Positions 57,449 to 64,000 of a stretch of 64,000 bases of DNA are shown here, piece by piece. The notes beneath the pieces are model-generated. The model saw nothing but the letters and a program-made list of their open reading frames with translations. It was not told the origin of the DNA and did not search any database. The DNA comes from Saussurea involucrata (Eukaryota > Streptophyta > Magnoliopsida > Asterales > Asteraceae): positions 90,418,295-90,482,294 of the forward strand of contig CM066327.1 in assembly GCA_033807775.1 (NCBI GenBank), read 5' to 3'. A program made the position numbers and the translations under genes. How positions within the stretch are numbered: position 1 is the stretch's first letter; each line of letters opens with the position of its first letter.

Positions 57449-58275
57449 TGTTAGCTTCAATCTTCCTAATCATAGAAGTATTTAGAAGTAGTGAAAAATA
57501 GGCTAAGTATAGAAAAGCCTCTCACAGAGGCTCTGCCACTTCTTCCAGAAGATCAAGTCCAGAAAGCCACAGAAGCTACAGAGGTAATCACAGAACCTCT
57601 GTAGTGCGCAAGAAGAAGATCAACTCGGAAACAAGTGGACTGCTCCACAGAAGGTCAGACCATAGAACCTCTGTAATGCCTTACAGAGCCTGTGTAGTCT
57701 GCTATGAAGACTTGGAAGATATTACTGGATACGTTCATCAACTTGCATGGAAAAGTACTGTCAAAACACGTGTCAAGCTCTGAGTGGACTCAATAGGGCA
57801 TGGTACAAAATAGACGTCTGCGCCATTTAATGCATTTACCAATAGTACATCTGCTCCATTAAATGCGCATGGCTCAAACAACTGTTCACACCATCCAGTT
57901 CACTATTCATGCCGTAAAAGGAACAGTGACCTTCTTCATAGTCTTCTAAGAGTAGTATAAAAGGAAGTCTCATGTTGAGATCTTCCTAAGAACGAATACA
58001 CAAGGAATCACTAATACTCTCAAACGTTATTGTCAAATATCTGAGTGTTATATTCTCACACACACCAACAGTTCTTAATCTGTTCTTCGTGTTCTTATTA
58101 TATATTGAATAACAGTAACTGTTCAAGAAATCCTTTTCATTCTTTACTGTTTTCTTTATATGTGTGCATTCTAATATCTATCAAACATATCTGTTAGTTT
58201 AATACGCTTCCGCATCAAACTCTAAACTCAACTAATAGACTGTTAATCTTGATTAAGTGTATCTGGGTTCCAACA
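57449..58275 (+). repeat. 3' LTR of the 30919-58275 Sirevirus
   Basis: 827 bases. It differs from the 5' LTR at GCCTGTGTAG against GCCTCTGTAG and at AATACGCTT against AATATGCTT. It is followed by TSD TTAAT and the resumed MULE repeat (TTAATAAACGAACAAATATT). Confidence 0.97.
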
Positions 58276-58280
58276 TTAAT

Positions 58281-58620
58281 AAACGAACAAATATTTAACA
58301 TTCATATATGAACTTTCGAATATTTGAACATTCATATATGAATGTTTTCATTTCAAAATCCTAGATCTACTGAAAAATATTCAACACGTTCACATATAAC
58401 TATCTAATATTCAACATTCATATAGGAACTTTCGAATATTTAACATTAATATATGAATTTTTTCAACTCAAAACCCTAGATCTACTGAAAAGTATCATAA
58501 TAAACCAACAAACATTCAACCCATACATATATGAACTATCTAATATTCAACATTCATATATGAATCTTTTCATCTCAAAACCCTATATTCAAAAAATATC
58601 ATGCATTCAGTTATGAACGA
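58281..58620. repeat. TTCATATATGAA cluster 6, right part
   Basis: Continuation of the intron repeat interrupted by the Sirevirus, about ten copies, with the CCCTAGATCTACT unit at 58362 and 58474. Confidence 0.9.
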
Positions 58621-59209
58621 ATATACCTGTACTTGATTTTGTTTTTTTGTTCCTCTTTATTTTAAGTTTTGGCAAGCCAACCGTGTTCTTCGTTGTAATA
58701 AAATAACAAAACAACATTTATGAACTTTGCTTAAACCCTAAAATTTTCTCTAAATCATTTCATCATGTACTTAAACATTGTATATAACGATGTTTTATGA
58801 TGAACATTCAAACATTTTATAAAAAATATGTATAAATATCGTCTTTAACTTTCGTAATCAATGTTTCGTCTTCTGTCGTCGTATTTTCTTTCGGTCATCG
58901 GATTTTTGGCTGGTTCATCTTGAGGATTTGTAGAATGCTTTCCAGTTCTTGCCATTGTTTTTAGGTTTACGATCAAACAGAGAGTGGATTTTTTGATGTT
59001 TTTGTTGATGAATGAGCGTTTTGGAGAGTATTATCTCGATAATTTCTTACGTTTTTTTGATGAAATAGCGTAATGAGTAGTTTTTTGTAGTGTTATGATT
59101 CAGTTGCCGCCCTATTTTGATTTAGATGTGCATATTACGAAAATACCCCTTAACCGTCCTATATTTCTTACTGTGCGCCCAAATTGATCCCGTGTAACAC
59201 ATTTAGCCC

Positions 59210-59288
59210 ACCATTGATCATTTAAATCAAAGGCCATGATACATTCTTTACTTCTCATATCTTTAACACTTCTCATTTGAACCTCTCC
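59210..59288 (-). repeat. Right terminal inverted repeat of the MULE
   Basis: Reverse complement of the left TIR at 7888-7965, about 75 percent matching by eye. It runs into (TA)n at 59290. Confidence 0.75.
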
Positions 59289-59303
59289 CTATATATATAT
59301 ATA

Positions 59304-60063
59304 GCCTTAGGTTCAAATGAGAATTGCAAATTTTTTGAGAAATAGAGAAGTGATCTTGGCCATTTATTCGGTCAAGATCGGTTATAATTGGTTAAAAGTT
59401 GCGGTTGTTCCAAAAATAGAAGGGCAATTTCGTAACTTTTACAAAACACACGAGCTGAGTTCATATATGAATCTGTGTGATTCACATATGAACTATACGT
59501 TTATATATGAACCTATGTAATTCAAATATGAACTCTTTATAACTAATTCATATATGAATCTTGTGATTCATATATGAACCTTTGTATTTCGTATATGAAA
59601 CTAATTCACTGTAGGTTCATATATGAATCAGTTGAACCAATTAACTGATTCATATATGAATCTTTGTGTTCATATATGAACCTTTGTGATTCATATATGA
59701 ATTTTTTTAACTAATTCATATATGAACAAACTAATTGATTCATATATGAATCACAAAGGTTCATATATGAATCACAAAGTTTCATATATGAATTAGTTAA
59801 AAAAAGTTTATATGTGAATTACAAAGGTTAATATATGAACACAAAAGTTCATATATGAATCACACAGATTCATATATGAACTCGTCCCGCGTATTTTTTA
59901 TGAAACTACCCCTCTATCTTGTGCAGACCACGCGCAGACCACGCGCAGACCACGCGAGGAATTATCCGTTGCTTCTCGGTCAAAGCCGCCGATCTTGACC
60001 GAATAAATGGCCAAGATCACTACTCTATTTCTCATAAAAATTGCACTTCTCATTTGAACCTCT

Positions 60064-60065
<2 letters not shown>
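59304..60065. mobile_element. Small non-autonomous MULE derivative (about 762 bp)
   Basis: The ends GCCTTAGGTTCAAATGAGAA and (reverse complement) GGAGAGGTTCAAATGAGAAG continue as inverted repeats for about 85 bases, including GATCTTGGCCATTTATTCGG. Both ends lie in TA repeats. The interior has no ORF worth calling. It consists of about twenty TTCATATATGAA copies plus three tandem CAGACCACGCG units near 59930. The ends match the large MULE ends, so it was probably moved by the same transposase family. Confidence 0.85.
59460..59885. repeat. TTCATATATGAA cluster 7 (inside the small element)
   Basis: About twenty palindrome copies linked by CTTTGTG/CACAAAG. The two halves of the cluster are themselves inverted relative to each other. 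Confidence 0.92.

Positions 60066-60127
<62 letters not shown>
60066..60127. repeat. (TA)n microsatellite
   Basis: Uninterrupted TA repeat of about 60 bases directly after the small element. Together with the TA tracts at 7875 and 59290 it marks the insertion sites of this family. Confidence 0.95.
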
Positions 60128-60129
<2 letters not shown>

Positions 60130-60384
60130 ATATAATAAAAAGAAATCAGAGTAAATTACAATTTAGTCCCTTCGATTTTAACAAAATTGTACAACTCATC
60201 AATCTAAAGAAAAATGACGAATACCCCTTAATTTAACTGAGTTTTTCAACGGAGATAACGACAAGGGACCAAATCCGGACCAAATAGCTTATTGCAGTGG
60301 CTAAACTGTAATTTTTAAATTGTAGGGACCAAATGTGTTACAAACACTAAACCTCAGGGGCCATTTTTCTAGTTTACTCTAATA

Positions 60385-60905
60385 TTTAACACAATGCTTT
60401 AAAATAAACACATACTCTAAAATATTTTCGAAATAAACGCAATTTAAAAAAAACACAATACTCTAAATTTAACACAACACTCTAAGATATTTTTTTTAAA
60501 ACACGATACTCTAAAATAAACACAACACACTAAAATATTTTTGAAATAAACAAAATTTTTTAAAAAAACATCATACTCTAAAGTTAACACAACCCTCTAA
60601 AATAAACACATACTCAAAAATATTTTTCGAAATAAGCGCCATTTAAAAAAAATCACGATACTCTAAATTTAACACAACACTCTACAATAAACACGTACTC
60701 TAAAATATATTCGAAGTAAACGTCATTTTTTAAAGAAACGCGATACTCTAAATTTAACACAACACTATAAAATAAACCCACACTCTAAAATATTTTCGAA
60801 GTAAACGCAATACTCTAAAATTAACACAATATTCTAGGAGAAACACATACTCTAAAATATTTTCCAAATAAACACATAGTCTAAAATAAACACATATATA
60901 ACATG
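60385..60905. repeat. A-rich imperfect repeats, units about 70-115 bases
   Basis: Blocks built from ACTCTAAAATATTTTCGAAA plus TAAACGCA and ACTCTAAATTTAACACAAC recur about six times (60424, 60538, 60626, 60711, 60794, 60863). No gene is seen. Confidence 0.75.
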
Positions 60906-61586
60906 TATTTTAAAAAATAATAAAAACTACAACGGGGTAATGAAAACATACAAAACCTACAACACGAGACATCTCCGACTTCTAAAAATCCTCACGAACC
61001 GAGTCGATCCAAGTGCGTAGGTTGCACGATATCTTTGAGAGAGTATAGAGAGTTTGGGGGTGGCCGGTTGTGGTCCAACGATGGTATTTTATAACCTCGC
61101 GATCGAGGTGGGTGGGTGGGGTGGTTGCACACATTAAATATTAGGGTTTCACCCCAGGCCGACACGTGGTGCGGCAAGTCCGCGATCGAGGCCTGGGGTC
61201 AAAAGTGTAAATTTTTATCGCGGACAAGGGACTATCGCGGGCATCGCGGGATAAAATCGAAGGGGTTTTTGTCTGGGTCCGCGATAGAGGGTAAAATCGC
61301 GGACATATGGGGTATTTTTGTAAACCGGGGGAGAGATGGGGTATTTCTATAAACGAATTTCGAACTTCATCCGTTTTAATTAATTTCCCTTTTAGATTAC
61401 ATATATTTAGTATGCATTTTATAACAGTTTTGGTCCCTTGCCTTAACTCTATTATATTTTCTTTCATCCCCACTTTTCAGATCTGCTATTGTCTCCCTCA
61501 ACTTCGTCCACCACCAGAACTAATAACATCATTGAACTATTGCAGATCAGAAGTCCACAACCACCTTTCTTTCCTTCTTCTCGTCA
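60906..61586. other. CpG-rich unassigned stretch
   Basis: No supported gene. It holds CCTCGCGATCGAGG (61095-61108), a second CGCGATCGAGG at 61182, several TCGCGG words (61218-61300), and a G-run GGTGGGTGGGTGGGGTGG at 61107-61124. The CpG content is unlike the AT-rich, C-to-T-decayed elements around it. From 61470 it becomes CT-rich, as in a plant 5' UTR. Confidence 0.4.
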
Positions 61587-61666
61587 ATGGTGGTGCTGAA
61601 ACCTCAAATTCAACGCTTTTCCCTTTCTTCCTCTACGTTGAGGAAAACATTCAAACGAAGGTTCAT
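61587..61666 (+). pseudogene. Possible 5' coding fragment with transit-peptide-like start, cut by a MITE
   Basis: An ATG at 61587 after a CT-rich leader opens MVVLKPQIQRFSLSSSTLRK followed by TFKRRF. The stretch is rich in Ser and Arg, without acidic residues, as in organelle-targeting sequences. The hAT-like MITE enters after 26 codons. The sequence beyond the MITE gives no continuation I can recognise, so this could equally be chance. Confidence 0.2.
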
Positions 61667-62285
61667 TAGGGGCGTTCATCGATTGACATCCAATGGATGT
61701 GAGGGGAACCGAACCGATCCAATCATCCGTTGGATGTCCGATTTTCCAACCGAACGGATCCAATCATCCATTGGATTGTGGATTTTTCCAATCCAATGGA
61801 TGATTAGATCGGTTCGGTTCCATCCATTGCATATTCTCACTGGATATCCGTTGGATCGGATCGAATCCATCCAATGTTTTTATGTTTCTTTCTAAGAAAT
61901 ATAGTTTTTTTACAAATGTTTTTTAAATTATAATGTTTTAAAAATAAAAACTTTTTTACTTTTGAATCTTTGAATTATATTGTATTGGTTGGTAGTTGGA
62001 TGATAACCGGATGGGTGGTTGGATGATAACCGGATGAGTGGTTGCATGATAATTGGATGAGTGGTTGGATGATAATTGGATGGATGGTTGGATGGTGAAT
62101 CGGTTAGATTCAGTTCGGTTTTGGTCGGTTTTGGACTGTCATCCAACAACCGACCGATCCAAATTGGATGTTGAAAATTTTGATCTAATCCGATCCAATT
62201 ACAATTAGATATCCAATCAAGGTCGGTCGGTTCTAATTGGATCGGTCCATTCTGATTGGATTGGGTGACTTTCTGCACACCCCTA
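61667..62285. mobile_element. hAT-like MITE, 619 bp
   Basis: Starts TAGGGGCGTTCA and ends with the complement of TAGGGGTGTGCA. Perfect 8-bp TSD AGGTTCAT lies at 61659-61666 and 62286-62293. The interior is rich in ATCCAATGGAT-type palindromes and has no transposase. 8-bp TSDs and the short TIR fit hAT. Confidence 0.88.
61996..62100. repeat. 23-bp tandem repeat inside the MITE
   Basis: Units of TTGGATGATAACCGGATGAG plus TGG start at 61996, 62019, 62042, 62065 and 62088, an exact 23-base period with CC/TT variants. Confidence 0.9.
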
Positions 62286-62293
62286 AGGTTCAT

Positions 62294-62836
62294 ATTTTTT
62301 TCAATTTAAGGTGGTGGTGAAACCTCATATTAATGATGTCGAGACTTAAGGGTGGAACATTATTTATGGTTTTTGTTTGAACTTTGAAGTTTTTTTTATG
62401 GGTTTTTGTTTGAAGTTTTTTATGGGTTTTTGTTTGAAGTTTTTTTATGGGTTTTTGATTTGTAAGTTTTTAGATTTAGAGTGCTTGAATTGTATGGATT
62501 TTATATCATATTTATGGATGGATATGCCCAAATTTGATGTTATAAAAATGATGTTGATGATTGATATTTTTAATGTGATATTTATGTCATTTATGGAATT
62601 AATTTGGGCTTTTGAATGTTGTTTCGGTTGAGGAACAAGGAGGCAAGAAGGAAAAATTGTTTGGTAACTTGTAGGCAAAGGTGTTCATGGATTGGGTTGA
62701 TCGGGTTGAAGGCATTTGAACAACTCAACACAATTTTGTGGTTTGAAAAAATTTCAACCCAACCCAGGCCGTTTGGCTTGGTTGGTTGTGTTTAAACATA
62801 GTAAATCGACATTGAGAACATAAAAATAATGGAAAC
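62294..62836. other. Intergenic stretch with short tandem repeat
   Basis: 62385-62460 has about three copies of TTTTTATGGGTTTTTGTTTG plus AAG. The ORF across it is low-complexity. 62675-62790 (AAGGTGTTCATGGATTGGGT and following) resembles the start of another hAT-like MITE, cut by the Sirevirus at 62837. Confidence 0.5.
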
Positions 62837-63543
62837 TGTTAACTCCAACAATGTAAATCTTAGAAGTATTAAAAAATAGGCTAAGGACAAATCTGGGAGA
62901 AGCCCACAGAGCCTCTGTTGATCAACATCTGAGAAGAACAAAGACCAAGACCACATGGCCTCTGCCATACCTGGCAGAGCCTCTGTGGAACTGAAGACTG
63001 AAGATGAAGATCAAGGCTCCTGCAGTCCAAGACAAGTGTGCCTCTCACTTGCTTCTAGTGTACGAAGATTCTGAAGATCATATAGTATAAGTCGTGTTCT
63101 TTACTTTCCACGTGTCATCTTCTGAGAGGAAGCAACTTTTGTAGAGTACTATCACTGGCGCACAAACTCAACGTTGTACCCCAATGCTTCCCACGATATG
63201 GTCTCTTGTACTACTGTCCCCTTGTCTTTTATATATAGTAAACTGAAGCAGAAATTTCTGGTAACGAATCATATCACACACACACACCGGTAGAGAAAGA
63301 GAGCTTTTAGAGAGAAAAACACATTCTATGTGTTCTTGGTGTAATTATTGAGATATTAATGAAGATGAATCATTAAGCATATCGTGGTCATTTATTTCAA
63401 GTACTTCATTATCTCTTGTGTGTGAATCTACCTTATCTTTCAAGTCAATCTGTTTTAAATCGCTTCCGCATAACCATTTCTTATACTCTGTTTTATTAAC
63501 TTATTGACTTGAACATCATTGTTGAGCTTAAGTGGGATCAACA
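62837..63543 (+). repeat. 5' LTR of the third Sirevirus
   Basis: TGTTAACTCCAAC...GTGGGATCAACA, 707 bases. Contains CACGTGTC at 63109-63116 and TATATATA at 63230-63237. Confidence 0.88.
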
Positions 63544-63545
63544 AT

Positions 63546-63556
63546 TGGTATCAGAG
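63546..63556 (+). other. Primer binding site, tRNA-iMet type
   Basis: TGGTATCAGAG two bases after the LTR. Confidence 0.9.
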
Positions 63557-63788
63557 AGTCTTTGATTCACAATATCAAAGGATTTTAAGATTTACCTTTC
63601 AACTTCAAAACAACCTCAGTTTTCTGTTACTATCAACACGTTTGATTTTGACTGTAAATAGAAACTGTTATCTAGATAAAATCTTTCCAATTCGTGCTTT
63701 GTTCAAATTTACAACTCAAATCTCTTTAAGGAAGAATCTAGTCCATACCCTACTTTTATTCCTTTCTGAAAATACATTTTTATCAAAA

Positions 63789-64000
63789 ATGGCAAACGCT
63801 GCAAACTTTTTCACCGTTGGTTCTTTAACCAAACCTCTAACCCTTCTGAGAGATGAATATCCTTAGTGGAAATTAAGAATGATCCATTTTCTTGAGGGAA
63901 CTGACAAAAAGTTGATCACATCACTTCACAATCCACCTTATGTTCCCATGGTGATAGTACCTAGGGTACCTGGAACTCCCAATACACCAGAGGTACCTGA
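63789..64000 (+). pseudogene. Third Sirevirus gag start, stop at codon 26
   Basis: ATG at 63789 (MANAANFFTVGSLTKPLTLL). The frame meets a TAG at 63864-63866 where the related gag has Gln, then continues in frame (WKLRMIHFLEGTDKK, VPMVIVPRVPG) to the window end. Homology on both sides of the stop shows a single nonsense change. Confidence 0.88.

Larger units (their letters stand above)
30919..58275 (+). mobile_element. Sirevirus (Ty1/copia) with 827-bp LTRs, 15.0 kb net, split by an Athila element
   Basis: LTRs 30919-31745 and 57449-58275 are both 827 bases with two differences seen by eye. TSD TTAAT lies at 30914-30918 and 58276-58280. tRNA-iMet PBS and PPT are present. Gag is cut at 33333/45657 by the nested 33334-45651 element. 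Pol (47330-50776) is intact and a long third-ORF region follows. The word ACAGAGG/CCTCTGT recurs throughout LTRs, genes and spacers. Pol looks functional, but gag and third-ORF frames are broken, so movement would need help from another copy. Confidence 0.95.
26057..58955 (-). pseudogene. Ulp1-like (C48) cysteine protease gene of the MULE, 11 exons, broken
   Basis: Read on the minus strand from an ATG at 58955 (MARTGKHSTNPQDEP). Exons from GT-AG junctions are about 58955-58850, 58687-58627, 30322-30218, 30147-30078, 29994-29237, 29155-28973, 28418-27536, 27443-27263, 26866-26750, 26621-26534 and 26441-26057. The N-terminal part has a basic linker, then a domain with NSPKLLYEAIKALSKKHKEC and ESIHDMLGVPAQGK. 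A long Lys/Glu-rich tract follows. The protease part has TAESLMPNTYVVANVVDTWA, then FKNPQLLVIDNMS with the likely catalytic Asp, and VDCG with the likely nucleophile Cys near 26330. A missing base right after DCG changes frame, and stops or frameshifts occur near 30285, 28200 and 27714. Such proteases process SUMO-like proteins in hosts; the role in MULEs is unknown. Intron 2 holds the 30919-58275 Sirevirus. Confidence 0.72.
7888..59288. mobile_element. MULE with FAR1-like transposase and antisense Ulp1-like gene (about 10.5 kb net)
   Basis: The left end (GCCTTATGTTCATTTAAG...) and the reverse complement of the right end (GGAGAGGTTCAAATGAG...) align for about 75 bases (7888-7965 with 59210-59288). 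Both ends lie in TA repeats, so the exact TSD is unreadable. The net content is a plus-strand transposase gene in four exons, a minus-strand Ulp1-like gene in eleven exons, and intervening DNA packed with TTCATATATGAA. MULEs carrying Ulp1-like (Kaonashi-type) genes are known from Arabidopsis and melon. Two retrotransposons (10370-23908 and 30919-58275) sit in introns. Both MULE genes carry frameshifts and stops, so this copy cannot encode its own movement. Confidence 0.8.
6842..60380. mobile_element. Outer TIR DNA element with captured gene fragment (Pack-TIR-like)
   Basis: Bases 6842-7000 and the reverse complement of 60219-60380 align over about 160 bases (AGAGTAAACTACAAAAATGG against AGAGTAAACTAGAAAAATGG, and so on to the CTCCGTT...GTTAAA part). 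AATATTTA lies immediately outside both ends (6834-6841 and 60381-60388). Taking away everything nested inside leaves about 1.4 kb holding armadillo-gene fragments and no transposase. That is the size and content expected of a Pack-type non-autonomous element. The superfamily is not assigned; an 8-bp duplication would fit hAT or an imperfect MULE site. Alternatively the two ends are separate MITE copies in opposite orientation, but the shared 8-mer argues against that. Confidence 0.7.
62837..64000 (+). mobile_element. Third Sirevirus, 5' end (runs off the window)
   Basis: 5' LTR 62837-63543, PBS, and gag start in the usual order. LTR ends and gag sequence match the 30919-58275 family (GSLTKPLTLLRDEYP against GSLTKPPSLLRDEYP). 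The ACAGAGG/CCTCTG word is frequent. A stop in gag shows this copy is damaged. Confidence 0.9.

Noticed and set aside
7888..59288. Helitron interpretation of the large DNA element
   Set aside because: Terminal inverted repeats are present, and the coding content is a MULE-type transposase, with no Rep/helicase.
59919..60236. ORF with repeated YI dipeptides
   Set aside because: Translation of the (TA)n microsatellite.
60149..60380. Independent 232-bp MITE (AGAGTAAATTAC...GTTTACTCT)
   Set aside because: Its own flanks show no matching duplication, whereas the AATATTTA repeat pairs 60381 with 6834; kept as the weaker alternative.
1..64000. tRNA, rRNA or intact host protein-coding genes
   Set aside because: tRNA-like words are only primer binding sites; no rRNA motifs and no complete non-transposon gene was recognised on either strand.

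Overview
This is a plant nuclear genome window, most likely from a eudicot. Every clear coding region belongs to a transposable element, and no intact host gene was found. The eukaryotic plant call rests on LTR retrotransposons primed by tRNA-iMet and tRNA-Asp, a chromodomain integrase, Sirevirus-type Copia elements with a third ORF, an Athila-type Ty3 element, and a FAR1-like MULE transposase with GT-AG introns. There are no bacterial features. I do not assign a species.

Layout. (1) 1-3115: remains of two Tekay/Del-like Ty3 elements joined head to head. The plus-strand pol end and 3' LTR run into a minus-strand gag start, PBS and 5' LTR. (2) 3116-6564: the end of a degraded Sirevirus (third ORF, PPT, 3' LTR), next to a 30-bp tandem repeat (6571-6830). 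(3) 6842-60380: a nest. The outermost layer is a TIR element (about 160-bp TIRs, 8-bp direct repeat AATATTTA) carrying antisense fragments of an armadillo-repeat gene. Inside it, in a (TA)n tract, lies a MULE (about 7888-59288, roughly 10.5 kb without insertions). It has a FAR1-like transposase gene on the plus strand and an 11-exon Ulp1-like protease gene on the minus strand, both broken. A small derivative with the same ends sits beside it (59304-60065). Every intron and spacer of this MULE family is packed with the palindrome TTCATATATGAA.

Two retrotransposons entered the MULE's introns. A Sirevirus-like Copia element (10370-23908, 201-bp LTRs, TSD ATTTC) sits in the transposase gene. A second Sirevirus (30919-58275, 827-bp LTRs, TSD TTAAT) sits in the Ulp1-like gene. 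The second one was itself split inside gag by an Athila element (33334-45651, 1588-bp LTRs, TSD ATAAT) whose gag-pol ORF of 1812 codons is intact. LTR pairs are nearly identical (1/201, 2/827 and 2/1588 differences seen by eye), so these three insertions are recent. (4) 60381-62836: A-rich imperfect repeats, a CpG-rich stretch, and a 619-bp hAT-like MITE with perfect 8-bp TSDs. (5) 62837-64000: the 5' LTR, PBS and start of gag of a third Sirevirus, with an early stop.

The most unusual signal is the MULE palindrome. It fills only non-coding parts of the element, is kept in a short non-autonomous derivative, and accompanies an antisense Ulp1-like gene. This recalls the motif-guided anti-silencing systems of VANDAL MULEs, but with a different motif. 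Each retrotransposon family here also repeats its own private short word (TCCGGACA, ACAGAGG, TTGCGCCA or CCCACTGTGGG).
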